From positions 1,488,001 through 1,552,000 of the forward strand of contig NZ_CP071247.1 in the NCBI RefSeq assembly GCF_017301335.1: a stretch of 64,000 nt of DNA. Direction: 5' to 3'. A program made the position numbers and the translations under genes. Shown piece by piece: positions 41,427-51,783 of this stretch. Every line of letters starts with the position of its first letter. Position 1 is the first letter of the stretch. The notes beneath the pieces were generated by a model that saw only the letters and a list, made by a program, of their open reading frames with translations, had not been told where the DNA came from and did no database searches. This DNA is from Marinobacter salinisoli. Lineage in GTDB: Bacteria > Pseudomonadota > Gammaproteobacteria > Pseudomonadales > Oleiphilaceae.

Positions 41427-41452
41427 AAAACCGGCCATTCGGCCGGTTTTTT
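41427..41452. terminator. Bidirectional terminator between giant gene and rpsT
   Basis: AAAACCGGCC (41427-41436) pairs with GGCCGGTTTT (41441-41450) around a four-base loop, with T runs on both strands, so it can stop both converging transcripts. Confidence 0.88.
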
Positions 41453-41473
41453 CAGTTCTGAAGGAAAGCTCGC

Positions 41474-41743
41474 TTACGCGCTCTTCAGAGCCTTGATCTT
41501 GGCGCTCAGGCGGCTCTTGCTGCGAGCAACCTTGTTCTTGGCGAAGATGCCCTTGTTGACCATGCTATCCAGGATAGGCTGGGCCTTCTGGAAAGCGGCC
41601 TGCGCTTCTTCGTAGTTACCGGCTTCGATAGTCGCCTGTACTTTCTTCACGTAGGTACGAGCCATGGAACGCAGGCTTGCGTTGTGCTTGCGGTTTTTCT
41701 CGTTCTGACGAGCGCGCTTCTTGGCTTGCGGGGAATTTGCCAC
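41474..41743 (-). CDS. rpsT: 30S ribosomal protein S20
   Basis: 89-residue basic helical protein that binds 16S r[23 protein letters not shown] is the standard S20 opening, and the C-terminus is [17 protein letters not shown]. An AGGAG ribosome site precedes the ATG at 41743. It diverges from murJ, the order found in E. coli and Pseudomonas, and has a very good promoter upstream. Confidence 0.98.
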   Translation of the reverse strand: MANSPQAKKRARQNEKNRKHNASLRSMARTYVKKVQATIEAGNYEEAQAAFQKAQPILDSMVNKGIFAKNKVARSKSRLSAKIKALKSA

Positions 41744-41837
41744 CGTAAAACTCCTAAAAGTTCTGAATTCGTTGCTGAGTGATTCGTTACATCACGGGCG
41801 CGCTACAAAAACAGCGCGTCGAAATAAATGACGCGGA

Positions 41838-41866
41838 ACTATGCCGTTGCGCCCCCCAAATGTCAA
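41838..41866 (-). promoter_or_regulatory. Sigma-70 promoter of rpsT
   Basis: On the minus strand TTGACA (41866-41861) is a perfect -35 and CATAGT (41843-41838) a good -10, with exactly 17 bases between. Leader of about 90 bases before the rpsT start. Confidence 0.8.
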
Positions 41867-42013
41867 GACTAAAACCCAATTCATGCCGCGGCCCGCAAGG
41901 CCTGTGTTACACTCGCCGCACGCCGAGGCGGGGGTTGGGCAAAAGCACGTAATTCCCGAAATGCTGCCCGGATTTCCCATTTTTATGAACGTCAGGACCA
42001 GACCGACGCACCC

Positions 42014-43594
42014 ATGTCATCGCAATCAGAGAATTCCGCCGAAAAACAACAACCACCCAAGGCGCCCGGGCTGCTGAAATCCTCCGGTGTGGTAGGCATT
42101 ATGACGATGCTGTCGCGGGTGCTGGGGCTGGTTCGGGACATGGTCATCGCCCGCTATTTCGGCGCCGGTGCCGGGGCGGATGCCTTTTTCGTCGCGTTCA
42201 AGATTCCGAACTTTCTCCGTCGCCTGTTTGCTGAGGGCGCGTTTTCCCAGGCCTTTGTGCCGGTGCTGTCGTCGTATCGGGAAAAGCAGGATATCTCGGA
42301 CGTAAAGCGTCTGGTGGACGCGGTCGCGGGTTCTCTCGGGCTTGTGTTGCTGGCGGTGACGCTCGTCGCCATGCTGGGGGCGCCCGTGCTGACGGCGGTG
42401 TTTGCGCCGGGCTTTCTTGATGATGATGTGAAGTTTGCCCTGACCAGTGACATGCTTCGGATCACCTTTCCTTATTTACTGCTTATCTCCCTGACCGCCT
42501 TTGCCGGCGGCATTCTCAATAGCTATGACCGTTTTGCGATACCGGCTTTTACTCCGGTTCTGCTGAATCTGGCGATGATTGGCGCGGCGATTTTCCTGAC
42601 CCCAGTAATGGGCGAGCCGGTTCTGGCATTGGCCTGGGGAGTGCTGATCGCCGGCGCGCTTCAGTTATTCTTCCAGTTGCCGTTTTTGATGCGGCTTGGC
42701 CTGTTGCCGCGTCCTCGGGTGGATTACCGGCATGAGGGGGTTTCCCGAATTTTGAAGCTGATGGCACCGGCGCTGTTCGGTGTTTCTGTCAGTCAGATCA
42801 ATCTGATGCTGGATACCGTACTGGCGTCCTTTCTGCAAACCGGCAGTGTGTCCTGGCTGTATTACTCCGACCGGTTGTCGGAGTTGCCGCTCGGGGTTTT
42901 TGGGATCGCCATTGCCACGGTGATTCTGCCGAGTTTGTCGCGCAAGCACGCGGCAGCGTCTGCGGACCAGTTTGCGGCGACGCTGGACTGGGCGGTTCGG
43001 GCGGTTCTGTTGATCGGTTTGCCTGCCGCGCTGGCCCTGGCTCTGTTGGCGGAGCCGTTGATTGCCACCTTGTTCCATTACGGCGCCGTGACTGACCGGG
43101 ATGTGATGATGTCGGCCCAGAGTCTCCGGGCGTACTCGGCGGGCCTGCTGGCCTTCATGCTCATCAAGGTGCTGGCACCGGGGTTCTTCGCCAGGGAGGA
43201 CACCCGCACACCGGTCAAGATCGGCATCATCGCCATGGTGGCAAATATGGCCCTCAACTTAATGCTGATTTTCCCGCTGGCACACGCCGGATTGGCGCTG
43301 GCTACCTCTTTGTCGGCCTGGCTGAACGGTTTCCTGTTGTGGCGAGGGTTGCGCAAGGAAGGTGCCTGGCAGAGCCAGTCTGGCTGGCCAAAGTTCTTCC
43401 TCCAGTTGTTGCTGGCAAATGGTGTACTGGCGGCGGTGATCCTTTGGCTCAAAGCGCCGCTGGAGGTTTGGCTGAATGCCGGCGGTTTGGACCGCGCGGC
43501 CGATATGGCGGTGCTGGTGGTGGCCGGTGTTGGGGCCTACTTCCTTGTCCTTGCCCTGGTTGGGGTGCGGGTAAGACAATTTCGCCACGGGTAA
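42014..43594 (+). CDS. murJ: Lipid II flippase MurJ
   Basis: 526-residue polytopic inner-membrane protein of the MVF family that flips lipid II for peptidoglycan synthesis. The N-terminal VVGIMTMLSRVLGLVRDMVI and GADAFFVAFKIPNFLRRLFA carry the conserved arginines of the central cavity; about 14 hydrophobic helices follow. No strong ribosome site precedes the ATG at 42014, but the start fits family length. First of a run murJ-ribF-ileS-lspA-fkpB-ispH, although ribF has its own likely promoter. Confidence 0.96.
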   Translation: MSSQSENSAEKQQPPKAPGLLKSSGVVGIMTMLSRVLGLVRDMVIARYFGAGAGADAFFVAFKIPNFLRRLFAEGAFSQAFVPVLSSYREKQDISDVKRLVDAVAGSLGLVLLAVTLVAMLGAPVLTAVFAPGFLDDDVKFALTSDMLRITFPYLLLISLTAFAGGILNSYDRFAIPAFTPVLLNLAMIGAAIFLTPVMGEPVLALAWGVLIAGALQLFFQLPFLMRLGLLPRPRVDYRHEGVSRILKLMAPALFGVSVSQINLMLDTVLASFLQTGSVSWLYYSDRLSELPLGVFGIAIATVILPSLSRKHAAASADQFAATLDWAVRAVLLIGLPAALALALLAEPLIATLFHYGAVTDRDVMMSAQSLRAYSAGLLAFMLIKVLAPGFFAREDTRTPVKIGIIAMVANMALNLMLIFPLAHAGLALATSLSAWLNGFLLWRGLRKEGAWQSQSGWPKFFLQLLLANGVLAAVILWLKAPLEVWLNAGGLDRAADMAVLVVAGVGAYFLVLALVGVRVRQFRHG

Positions 43595-43602
43595 GGTATA
43601 AT
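43573..43602 (+). promoter_or_regulatory. Candidate promoter of ribF-ileS
   Basis: A perfect TATAAT at 43597-43602, just beyond the murJ stop, with AAGACA 18 bases upstream as a weak -35. It would serve ribF, ileS and the genes after them. Confidence 0.5.
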
Positions 43603-43696
43603 CGCGCGTTTTCTCACCAGTGGGCCCGTTGACCGGGCTTGAAGGCAGGGAAGCGAAAACACCACAAGCCAGCTGGTAATTGAAGGTTTGCATTGC

Positions 43697-44668
43697 ATGC
43701 GTCTTATCCGAGGTCTCGCCAACCTGACACAATTCGCCCGACAGGCGGACTCGCCACTGGCCGGTGGCTGTGTGGCCACCATTGGCAATTTTGATGGCGT
43801 TCATATCGGTCACCAGACGATCCTTCAGCAGGTAAAGGATAAGGCGGCCAGTCTGGGGTTGCCGTCTGTGGTGATGGTGTTTGAGCCGCAGCCGCGGGAG
43901 TTTTTCCAGGGCGACCAGGCACCTCCCCGTCTGATGTCTTTCCGCCAGAAGTTCGAGGCATTGACCGATGCCGGTGTGGACTACGTACTGTGTCTTAACT
44001 TCAATGGTCGTTTTCGCCGCCTGACCAGCCAGGCGTTTATCGACGAGGTGCTGGTCGATGGTTTGGCGGTTCGCCATCTGGTGGTGGGGGATGATTTCCG
44101 TTTTGGTTGCGACCGGACCGGCGATTTCATGCTGCTGCGGGAGACCGGCCGGCACAAGAACTTTACTGTCGAAAATACCCGCACGGTGACCCTTGAGGGT
44201 GAGCGGGTAAGCAGCACGCGAATTCGCGAGTGCCTGAACGTGAACCGTCTGGAAGAAGCGGAAACGCTGCTTGGGCACCCTTACCGGATTCGTGGCAAGG
44301 TGGTCTACGGACGCCAGTTGGGGCGTGAAATCGGCGCGCCGACGGCGAACATCCGGTTGAAGCGCATTGCGCCTCTGCAGGGGGTGTATGTGGTGAGCGC
44401 GACACTGGACGACGGTTCGGTATACGATGGCGTCGCCAACATTGGCCTGCGCCCCACGGTGGATGGCAAACAGCCAGCCCTTGAAGTGCACCTGTTCGAC
44501 TTTACTGGCACACTTTATGGTCGCCAGATTGAGGTGGTTTTCCGGCACGGGCTGCGCGAAGAAATCCGCTTCGAATCCGTGGATGCGCTCAAACAACAGA
44601 TTGCGCGGGATTTTGAAGCTGGCCGGGCCTGGCTTGCCGGACACGGTGCCGCGCGGACAGCGAACTGA
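43697..44668 (+). CDS. ribF: Bifunctional riboflavin kinase/FAD synthetase
   Basis: 323-residue enzyme making FMN and then FAD. The N-terminal adenylyltransferase domain has GNFDGVHIGHQ (about 29-39) and VVGDDFRFG, and the C-terminal kinase domain has GRQLGREIGAPTANI and NIGLRPTVDG. The frame opens with TTG at 43688, but the ATG at 43697 (MRLIRGLANLT) is the family start and is ten bases from GAAGG. Links to the rib genes at 21.8-24.6 kb in function but not in operon. Precedes ileS. Confidence 0.96.
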   Translation: MRLIRGLANLTQFARQADSPLAGGCVATIGNFDGVHIGHQTILQQVKDKAASLGLPSVVMVFEPQPREFFQGDQAPPRLMSFRQKFEALTDAGVDYVLCLNFNGRFRRLTSQAFIDEVLVDGLAVRHLVVGDDFRFGCDRTGDFMLLRETGRHKNFTVENTRTVTLEGERVSSTRIRECLNVNRLEEAETLLGHPYRIRGKVVYGRQLGREIGAPTANIRLKRIAPLQGVYVVSATLDDGSVYDGVANIGLRPTVDGKQPALEVHLFDFTGTLYGRQIEVVFRHGLREEIRFESVDALKQQIARDFEAGRAWLAGHGAARTAN

Positions 44669-44738
44669 ATAACGCCGGCATCGCCGGCACCTTTGATGAC
44701 CGATCGACATTGACCTGATAAGAGTACGCACAGAGACC

Positions 44739-47558
44739 ATGAGCGACTACAAAGATACCCTGAATCTGCCGGAAACTGCGTTTCCCATGCGCGGTAACCT
44801 GGCCAAGCGCGAGCCCGAGATGCTCAAGCGCTGGCAGGACCTGGATGTCTACGGCAACCTGCGCAAGCAGCGGGAAGGTCGGGACAAGTTTATCCTTCAC
44901 GATGGCCCTCCCTACGCCAACGGCAGTATTCATATCGGTCATGCGGTCAACAAGATTCTCAAGGACATGATCGTCAAATCCCGTGGTTTTATGGGCTTTG
45001 ATGCGCCCTACGTGCCGGGTTGGGATTGCCACGGTCTGCCGATCGAGCACAAGGTGGAGCAGGAAATTGGCAAGGCGGGCGTGAAGGTGGACTACAAAAC
45101 CTTCCGTCAGGCGTGCCGAGACTACGCAGCCAAGCAGGTTGAAGGTCAGAAAGCCGACTTTATCCGACTCGGCGTGATGGGTGAGTGGGACAAGCCCTAT
45201 CTGACCATGGATCCGAAGGTTGAGGCGGGTATCGTTCGCGCCCTGGGTAAGATCGTGGCCAATGGTCACCTTGTTCGTGGTTACAAGCCGGTTTACTGGA
45301 GTGTCGTTGGTCAGTCTGCACTGGCAGAGGCCGAGGTGGAGTATCAGGATAAAACGTCGACCCAGATCGACGTGCGTTTCACCGCAGCAGATCAAGACAA
45401 GGCGCTGGCCTTATTCGGTACGGATAGAGGTGAGGGCAGTGTCTCCGTTGTGATCTGGACCACCACCCCCTGGACCATCCCGGCCAACCAGGCGGTGTCC
45501 CTGAACGCTGAACTTCAGTATGCCCTGGTGCAGACCGATGTTGGCCATGGCCCTGAGCGCCTGATTCTGGCCGCGGATATGGTCGACGGCATCATGAGCC
45601 GTTGGGACGTCGACAATTTCGAAGTGCTGGCCACCTGTGCCGGTGCTGATCTTGAAAAACTGGCCCTGCAGCATCCGTTCTACGACAAGCAGGTGCCAGT
45701 GATTCTGGGCGACCACGTTTCCACCGATGCCGGTACCGGTGCGGTTCATACCGCCCCCGATCATGGTCTGGAAGACTTTGAAGTGGGCAAGGCCTACGGC
45801 ATCGATACGCTGAATCTGGTGCAGGCGGATGGTACCTACACCAGCGCCGCCGGTGAGCTTGCCGGCGTTCACGTCTACAAAGCCGATGAGCCGGTATGCG
45901 CCGCGCTGGCGCGTGAAGGGAAGCTGGTGCGTTCCGAGAAGTTCCGCCACAGCTACCCGCATTGCTGGCGGACCAAAACGCCGCTGATCTATCGGGCCAC
46001 GCCTCAGTGGTTCATCAGCATGGACAAGAAATACCTGCGTGCCGACGCGCTCGAGGCCATTCAGGGCGTTCGCTGGGTTCCGGCCTGGGGCAAGAACCGT
46101 ATTGAGGCCATGTTCGAGCAGTCTCCGGACTGGTGTATTTCCCGCCAGCGTACCTGGGGCGTTCCGATCACCTTGTTCGTTCACAAGGAGACGCAGGATT
46201 TGCATCCGGACACCGAGCGTCTGATCGAGCGCGTGGCCGAGAAGATCGAAACCGACGGCATTGACGTCTGGTATGACCTGGACGCCGCTACGCTGCTGGG
46301 TGATGACGCGGACCAGTACGAAAAAGTTACTGACACTCTGGATGTCTGGTTCGATTCCGGGGTCACTCACGATTCAGTCCTTCGGGCACGGCCGGAGCTG
46401 GGCCGGTTCCCTGCGGACATGTATCTGGAAGGCTCGGATCAGCACCGTGGCTGGTTCCAGTCGTCCCTGAAGACGTCCATTGCCATGAACGGCGTTGCGC
46501 CCTACAAGCAAGTGCTGACCCACGGCTTCACCGTAGACGGCAAGGGGCACAAAATGTCCAAGTCCCTGGGGAATGTCATTGCGCCCCAGGAAGTCATGAA
46601 CGAGCTGGGTGCGGATATCCTGCGTTTGTGGGTTGCCGCGACCGACTACAGCGGTGAGATGACGGTGTCCAAGGACATCCTGCGGCAGACCGCCGACGGT
46701 TACCGTCGTATCCGTAATACCGCGCGCTTTTTGCTGAGTAACCTGACCGGCTTTGATCCGGAGCAGCACATGGTGGCGCCAAAAGAGATGATCGCGCTCG
46801 ACCGCTGGATGGTGGATCGCACCCTGCAGTTGCAGAACGAATTGCAGGAAGATTACGAGAACTACGCGTTCCTGCGGATCTATCAGAAAGTGTACAACTT
46901 CTGTGAAGCTACTCTGGGTGGTTTCTACCTCGATATCATCAAGGATCGCCAGTACACAACACCGGCGGACAGCCTGGCGCGCCGCTCCTGTCAGACCGCG
47001 CTTTATCATGTCGCTGAAGCCATGGTGCGCTGGATTGCGCCGATTCTGAGCTTCACCGCCGATGAGATCTGGCAGCACCTGCCCGGCGAGCGCAGTGATA
47101 CCGTGTTCTACGAGACCTGGTACGAGGGCTTGAAGGAGCTGCCCGATAATGCCGAGTTGGGCCGGGAGTACTGGCGCGAGATCTTCAACGTGAAGGAAGC
47201 GGTCAACAAGTGTCTGGAGGAGGCTCGGGGCCGGGGCGAAATCAAGGGTTCCCTGAGTGCCGAAGTCACCCTGTATTGCGAAGGCGACCTGGCCGCCAAC
47301 CTGAAGCATCTGGGCTCCGAGCTGCGTTTCGTGCTGATTACCTCCGAGGCGACCGTCAAGCCGGCCTCCGAGGCGGGTGATGCAGAACTGACCGGTTACG
47401 AAGGCCTGAGAGTCGCAGTTGCCCCGGCTTCGCACGACAAGTGCGAGCGCTGCTGGCACCACCGCGAGGACGTGGGCCGCAATGCCAAATACAAGGATCT
47501 GTGTAGCCGCTGCGTGACCAACATTGAGGGGCCGGGTGAGGCTCGCTCGTTCGCCTGA
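44739..47558 (+). CDS. ileS: Isoleucyl-tRNA synthetase
   Basis: 939-residue class I tRNA synthetase charging tRNA-Ile. The HIGH motif is [12 protein letters not shown] near 65, the editing domain spans about 195-395 with [13 protein letters not shown], and the KMSKS motif is KMSKSLGN near 604-611. The C-terminal zinc site has CERCWHH and CSRC. All are typical of the bacterial (non-mupirocin-resistant) type. Its stop overlaps the lspA ATG by one base. Confidence 0.98.
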   Translation: MSDYKDTLNLPETAFPMRGNLAKREPEMLKRWQDLDVYGNLRKQREGRDKFILHDGPPYANGSIHIGHAVNKILKDMIVKSRGFMGFDAPYVPGWDCHGLPIEHKVEQEIGKAGVKVDYKTFRQACRDYAAKQVEGQKADFIRLGVMGEWDKPYLTMDPKVEAGIVRALGKIVANGHLVRGYKPVYWSVVGQSALAEAEVEYQDKTSTQIDVRFTAADQDKALALFGTDRGEGSVSVVIWTTTPWTIPANQAVSLNAELQYALVQTDVGHGPERLILAADMVDGIMSRWDVDNFEVLATCAGADLEKLALQHPFYDKQVPVILGDHVSTDAGTGAVHTAPDHGLEDFEVGKAYGIDTLNLVQADGTYTSAAGELAGVHVYKADEPVCAALAREGKLVRSEKFRHSYPHCWRTKTPLIYRATPQWFISMDKKYLRADALEAIQGVRWVPAWGKNRIEAMFEQSPDWCISRQRTWGVPITLFVHKETQDLHPDTERLIERVAEKIETDGIDVWYDLDAATLLGDDADQYEKVTDTLDVWFDSGVTHDSVLRARPELGRFPADMYLEGSDQHRGWFQSSLKTSIAMNGVAPYKQVLTHGFTVDGKGHKMSKSLGNVIAPQEVMNELGADILRLWVAATDYSGEMTVSKDILRQTADGYRRIRNTARFLLSNLTGFDPEQHMVAPKEMIALDRWMVDRTLQLQNELQEDYENYAFLRIYQKVYNFCEATLGGFYLDIIKDRQYTTPADSLARRSCQTALYHVAEAMVRWIAPILSFTADEIWQHLPGERSDTVFYETWYEGLKELPDNAELGREYWREIFNVKEAVNKCLEEARGRGEIKGSLSAEVTLYCEGDLAANLKHLGSELRFVLITSEATVKPASEAGDAELTGYEGLRVAVAPASHDKCERCWHHREDVGRNAKYKDLCSRCVTNIEGPGEARSFA

Positions 47559-48097
47559 TGGATGCCGTAATGACTGAAGATCAGGTGACTGGAAACAAAC
47601 TGAAGTGGCTGTGGCTGGCGGCGCTGGTGATTGTCGTGGATCTCGGCACCAAAGCGATGGCCTCGGCGATGCTGACCTACGCCACGCCGGTGCCGGTCTT
47701 TCCCATGTTCAATCTGACGCTGCTGCATAACACCGGCGCAGCGTTCAGTTTTCTGGCCCAGGCCGATGGCTGGCAGCGCTGGTTTTTTGTGGTTTTGGCG
47801 CTGGGTGTCAGCTGTGTGCTGGTGTACTGGCTGAAAGGCCTGAAACGTCACGAAACCTGGATGGCCGTCGCTATCGTACTCATCCTTGGTGGTGCACTGG
47901 GGAATGTGTATGACCGTGTGGTGCACGGTTATGTAGTCGACTTTCTGCATTTCTACTGGCGTGACTGGCATTTCCCGGCGTTTAACTTTGCCGACACCGC
48001 CATCACCATCGGCGCTGCCATGATGATTCTCGACATGTTTCGTAACTCCGACCGCGAAGACGGCGGGGATGCGCAAAGGAGCGAACAGTCGCAATGA
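47558..48097 (+). CDS. lspA: Lipoprotein signal peptidase
   Basis: 179-residue inner-membrane aspartic protease that cleaves the signal peptide of diacylglyceryl prolipoproteins, such as PilP, BamD and the giant lipoprotein encoded here. Four membrane helices are evident. Catalytic aspartates are Asp119 in GNVYDRVV and Asp146 in [20 protein letters not shown] is the conserved third block. ileS-lspA coupling is widespread; the gene overlaps fkpB by four bases. Confidence 0.97.
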   Translation: MDAVMTEDQVTGNKLKWLWLAALVIVVDLGTKAMASAMLTYATPVPVFPMFNLTLLHNTGAAFSFLAQADGWQRWFFVVLALGVSCVLVYWLKGLKRHETWMAVAIVLILGGALGNVYDRVVHGYVVDFLHFYWRDWHFPAFNFADTAITIGAAMMILDMFRNSDREDGGDAQRSEQSQ

Positions 48098-48546
48098 AAG
48101 AGCTTCCTGTAGACAAGGGCACCCGGGTAAAACTGCATTTTTCCCTGCGTATGGATGACGGTGACGTCATTGACTCCACCTTTGACAAAGAGCCCGCCAC
48201 GCTTGAGATCGGTGACGGCAATCTGCCGGAGAGCTTCGAGAGCCTGTTGATGAATATGACGGCCGGCGACCACGACACCTTCGAGGTGCCACCGGAGAAG
48301 GCGTTCGGCCAGCGTAATCCGAACAACCTGCAGACCTTCAAACGGCACGAGTTCAGTGCCGACATGGTGCTGGAACCGGGTGTGGTGATTTCCTTTGCCG
48401 ACGCCAGCCAGAGCGAGCTGCCCGGTGTGGTGGTGCGCGTGGAAGGCGATGAGGTAGAAGTGGACTTCAATCATCCGCTGGCCGGGCGTACACTGACGTT
48501 CGAAGTCGAAATACTCGACGTCGAACCAGCGAAACCGACTCACTGA
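48094..48546 (+). CDS. fkpB: FKBP-type peptidyl-prolyl isomerase
   Basis: 150-residue SlpA-like FKBP, a cytoplasmic proline isomerase and chaperone. The FKBP core has [18 protein letters not shown] near the N-terminus, an insert-in-flap domain (about 70-120, [11 protein letters not shown]) and [17 protein letters not shown] at the C-terminus. It starts within the lspA stop and precedes ispH, a conserved order in gammaproteobacteria. Some active-site aromatics of human FKBP12 are replaced, as usual for SlpA. Confidence 0.94.
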   Translation: MKELPVDKGTRVKLHFSLRMDDGDVIDSTFDKEPATLEIGDGNLPESFESLLMNMTAGDHDTFEVPPEKAFGQRNPNNLQTFKRHEFSADMVLEPGVVISFADASQSELPGVVVRVEGDEVEVDFNHPLAGRTLTFEVEILDVEPAKPTH

Positions 48547-48584
48547 GTTCACATTCTCCCATCGATTATCAGCGGGATACCAGC

Positions 48585-49538
48585 ATGCAGATTCGACTCG
48601 CCAATCCCCGTGGCTTTTGCGCCGGCGTTGATCGCGCCATCGAAATCGTCAACCGTGCCCTGGATGTGTTCGGCGCTCCCATCTACGTGCGTCACGAAGT
48701 GGTCCACAACAAATTCGTGGTCGATAACCTGCGCAATCGCGGGGCTATCTTCGTAGACGAGCTGCATGAGGTACCGGACGACACGCTGGTCATTTTCAGC
48801 GCCCACGGTGTATCCCAGGCTGTTCAGAATGAAGCCGCCCAGCGTGGATTGAAAGTGTTTGACGCGACCTGCCCGCTGGTCACCAAGGTGCACATGGAAG
48901 TCATGCGCTATAGTCGCGATGGCCGTGAATGTATCCTGATCGGTCACCATGGTCACCCCGAAGTTGAGGGCACCATGGGACAGTATGACCACAGCAATGG
49001 TGGCGACATTTACCTGGTGGAGAACGAGCAGGATGTGGCTACGCTGGAAGTGCGTGATCCCGGCCGCCTTGCTTACGTCACCCAGACCACCCTGTCGATG
49101 GACGACACCGCCCGGGTGATTGAAGCCCTGCGCGCCAAGTTCCCGGAGATTCAGGGGCCCCGCAAGGATGACATCTGCTACGCCACCCAGAACCGGCAGG
49201 ACGCGGTCAAGCAGTTGGCGGGCGACTGCGACCTGATGCTGGTGGTTGGATCCCCCAACAGTTCCAACTCCAATCGACTCCGCGAACTCGCAGAGCGCAT
49301 GGGCACGCCGGCTCACCTGATCGACGACGCCTCTCAGATTGATCCGGCCTGGCTGGACGGCAAAACCTCAATTGGCGTGACCGCCGGCGCTTCCGCCCCG
49401 GAAGTGCTGGTGAATGACGTCGTTCACCGCCTTCGCGAGCTCGGTGGTGAAGCGCCCGAGGAAGTGTCTGGCCGCGAGGAGAATATCGTGTTCTCGATGC
49501 CGAAAGAGTTGCGAATCGACGTGGTTGAACTGTCCTGA
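48585..49538 (+). CDS. ispH: 4-hydroxy-3-methylbut-2-enyl diphosphate reductase
   Basis: Last enzyme of the MEP isoprenoid pathway, producing IPP and DMAPP with a 4Fe-4S cluster. Its three cluster cysteines are Cys12 in NPRGFCAGV, Cys96 in [11 protein letters not shown] and Cys198 in [11 protein letters not shown]. The proton-donor region HGVSQAV and [14 protein letters not shown] are conserved. 317 residues is standard. Supplies precursors used by ispB in this window. Ends 210 bases before the minor pilin cluster. Confidence 0.98.
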   Translation: MQIRLANPRGFCAGVDRAIEIVNRALDVFGAPIYVRHEVVHNKFVVDNLRNRGAIFVDELHEVPDDTLVIFSAHGVSQAVQNEAAQRGLKVFDATCPLVTKVHMEVMRYSRDGRECILIGHHGHPEVEGTMGQYDHSNGGDIYLVENEQDVATLEVRDPGRLAYVTQTTLSMDDTARVIEALRAKFPEIQGPRKDDICYATQNRQDAVKQLAGDCDLMLVVGSPNSSNSNRLRELAERMGTPAHLIDDASQIDPAWLDGKTSIGVTAGASAPEVLVNDVVHRLRELGGEAPEEVSGREENIVFSMPKELRIDVVELS

Positions 49539-49748
49539 TTGCTCAAACTGTCGGTGGGAGGACTGAAGGTCCCCCCCCTCCCCGTGCCACTGGAAATGAA
49601 TTTTCTCATTCGAAAGATCGTGAAGCCGATCTCAAAATTATAGTGTTTCCATCCGCTTATCCCACCTGAGCGACCGCTCGTCTGACGGCTGTGGAGTCGA
49701 TTTGTCCAGCGCTTTAGGTTAACGCTAGGTCATTTTGGAAGTCTCCCC

Positions 49749-50240
49749 ATGTCTTATATGAAAAGAACTCTCGGGTTCACTCTCGTCGAGCTCATGATTA
49801 CGATGGCCATCGTAGCTATTGTCGCGTCAATCACGGTGCCGTCGTTCAGCTCTATGGTTGCCAACAGCCGTTTGGCCAGCGCCTCCAATGATATTGTCGG
49901 GCTGCTCAACTATGCCAGAAACGAAGCGGTGAAAACGGGCCGTATCGTTGTTGTTAGCCCTGCCGATGGCTCTGACTGGGCCAACGGAGTCAGTGTATGG
50001 GTGGATGCTGACGCTGATACCGAAATGGACTCGTCGGAAGTGCTGCGCCAAACAACGTCTGCGCCCGGTGACGTCTCTATCTCTTCAACATCCAATTTCG
50101 GTTTTTCCGGTGCGGGGCTTTTAAGAGCTTCTGCGGCCGTGACGATTGATGTGTGCGACTCTCGGGCTGGTGAGCAAGGAAGTAGCATCGCCGTAACATT
50201 GGGTGGACGGATTCGGGCAGAGGAAAAGACATGCAGTTAA
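49749..50240 (+). CDS. fimT: Minor pilin of the FimT/GspH family
   Basis: 163-residue type IV prepilin. A short leader ends at Gly9 before FTLVELMITMAIVAIVA, giving the conserved Glu5 of the mature pilin; PilD would cleave there. The body has the GspH-type LLNYARNEAVKTGR and a loop DADADTEMDSSE (nucleotides 50004-50039) arranged like a 12-residue calcium loop. First gene of the minor pilin cluster that primes pilus assembly with PilVWXE and PilY1. It could equally be called FimU; the exact paralogue cannot be fixed without alignment. Overlaps pilV by ten bases. Confidence 0.85.
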   Translation: MSYMKRTLGFTLVELMITMAIVAIVASITVPSFSSMVANSRLASASNDIVGLLNYARNEAVKTGRIVVVSPADGSDWANGVSVWVDADADTEMDSSEVLRQTTSAPGDVSISSTSNFGFSGAGLLRASAAVTIDVCDSRAGEQGSSIAVTLGGRIRAEEKTCS

Positions 50241-50668
50241 GGCAGATTGACGTCAACTCTGAGAGTGGCTTCACCATGATTGAAGTATTGGTTGCGATGA
50301 TTATTTTGGCCATTGGCTTGCTCGGCGTCGCGGGCGTGCAGGCGCTTTCCCTCAAGCAAACCAATAACTCAGCATTACGCTCACTTGTGACCATGCACGC
50401 TTACGACTTGTCTGAAATTATGCGGTCGGAAATTGAGGAAGTGACCGTGTTTGATAAAAACAAGGCGGCTACCTGCACCGGTTGCGACAGCAGGCTCGCG
50501 GCTTGGCACAACCGACTGGTGAACAGTATCCCAAGTGCGGAATCTACTGTGGACGTCACTGAGGGGGCAAACAGTACCGTTGCGGAAATAACGGTTGATT
50601 GGACGGAAAGGGATTTAGGGAATGATGCCGTAGCCCAAAGTTACACGCTTTTCGTGAGGCTGAGATGA
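50231..50668 (+). CDS. pilV: Minor pilin PilV
   Basis: 145-residue prepilin with cleavage after Gly13 before FTMIEVLVAMIILAIG and Glu5 in the mature form. The sequence LLGVAGVQALSLKQTNNSALRS is typical of PilV. Cysteines appear at CTGC near 77-80. It belongs to the minor pilin priming complex at the pilus tip. Overlaps fimT at its start and pilW at its end (four bases), so the group is translationally coupled. Confidence 0.9.
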   Translation: MQLRQIDVNSESGFTMIEVLVAMIILAIGLLGVAGVQALSLKQTNNSALRSLVTMHAYDLSEIMRSEIEEVTVFDKNKAATCTGCDSRLAAWHNRLVNSIPSAESTVDVTEGANSTVAEITVDWTERDLGNDAVAQSYTLFVRLR

Positions 50669-51783
50669 TGTTGAGCTTCAAGAGGCAGCAGGGCCTCTCG
50701 ATTGTTGAGTTGATGGTCGCCATGACCCTGGGGCTGATTCTGACTGCTGGTCTTGCGCAGATTTTTGTAAGTAACTCGAAATCCTTTACCGTTACTGAAG
50801 CTAGCATGCGTCTGCAGGAAACGGCTCGCATGACGACCGAGTTTCTGAACCGTTCTGTCCGCAATGCTGACTACTGGGGTTGCATTCCCCGGGATAACGT
50901 AGCGAATAAGCTCGATGAAAATCACCCTGCATACCAAGCGTCCGAGGCGTTGTTTAGCTACAGCGAAGGGTTCATGGCGTATCAAAGCGATGGCACAGCG
51001 CTGGGTTTATCGGGTACAGATGCACTGTTCCTTAGAGGAGTGGGTGGTGCTGGTGGCATTGAGATTACCGAAGAAATGCCAAACTCGTCCGCGAATCTCA
51101 AGGTCAATACCGTCAATGGTCTTGAGGAGTCCGATATTCTGCTGATCAGCGATTGTATTGCTGGGGATATTTTTCAAGTGACGGGGCTACAAAGTGGTGC
51201 AAATCCGGGTATCAACCACAACACCGGTGGCTCCGTAGTGCCTGGTAACGGAAAGCCGCGAGAGGGCGTCGATGTTGTTGTTGATAACAATTGCCCGGGT
51301 GGGGCAGTGAACTGTCTTTCGAAGCAATACGATAGCGCGGCTCAAATTTTCACCCCTTATTTTTATCAGTTCTATTTGGCGGCTGATGCGAGCGGGCGCC
51401 GCGCCCTTTTCCGCAAAGATGGAAGTGATGCCGCTCAGGAAATCATGGATGGTGTCTGGGACCTGCAGATTCGAGTGGGCATCGATTCAGGGCTGTCTAA
51501 CGGAAAGGTTACGCAATGGACAAACATCGACGGGCTTAACGCGCTGACTTCTTCAGCCGCAGAAGATGTGGTCGCGGTCGAAATGTCCCTTCTGGCTCGC
51601 TCCCCTGAAAACAATATTGTCGATGAGCCGATGGAGCTTTGTTATCCGTCCTGGGCTGATTGCTCAGCGGGTCCTAACTATGATGTTGAGACAAAAGTTG
51701 GCGCGGACTCGCGTCACCTTTATCGGGTCTACACAACCACCGCTACCATTAGAAACCGGATTTTGAGGGTTGAACAACAATGA
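50665..51783 (+). CDS. pilW: Minor pilin PilW
   Basis: 372-residue large minor pilin. The leader ends at Gly10 before LSIVELMVAMTLGLILTAGL (Glu5 present), followed by a long C-terminal globular domain. MRLQETARMTTEFLNRSVRNA after the helix is characteristic of PilW. Several cysteines (for example in the NNCPGGAVNC region) suggest disulphides. It works with PilX and PilV under PilY1. Overlaps pilV and pilX by four bases each. Confidence 0.91.
   Translation: MMLSFKRQQGLSIVELMVAMTLGLILTAGLAQIFVSNSKSFTVTEASMRLQETARMTTEFLNRSVRNADYWGCIPRDNVANKLDENHPAYQASEALFSYSEGFMAYQSDGTALGLSGTDALFLRGVGGAGGIEITEEMPNSSANLKVNTVNGLEESDILLISDCIAGDIFQVTGLQSGANPGINHNTGGSVVPGNGKPREGVDVVVDNNCPGGAVNCLSKQYDSAAQIFTPYFYQFYLAADASGRRALFRKDGSDAAQEIMDGVWDLQIRVGIDSGLSNGKVTQWTNIDGLNALTSSAAEDVVAVEMSLLARSPENNIVDEPMELCYPSWADCSAGPNYDVETKVGADSRHLYRVYTTTATIRNRILRVEQQ

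Noticed and set aside
49548..49590. GC-rich partial inverted repeat after ispH (GGGAGG with CCTCCC)
   Set aside because: Pairing is imperfect and no T run follows, so it is not listed as a terminator.
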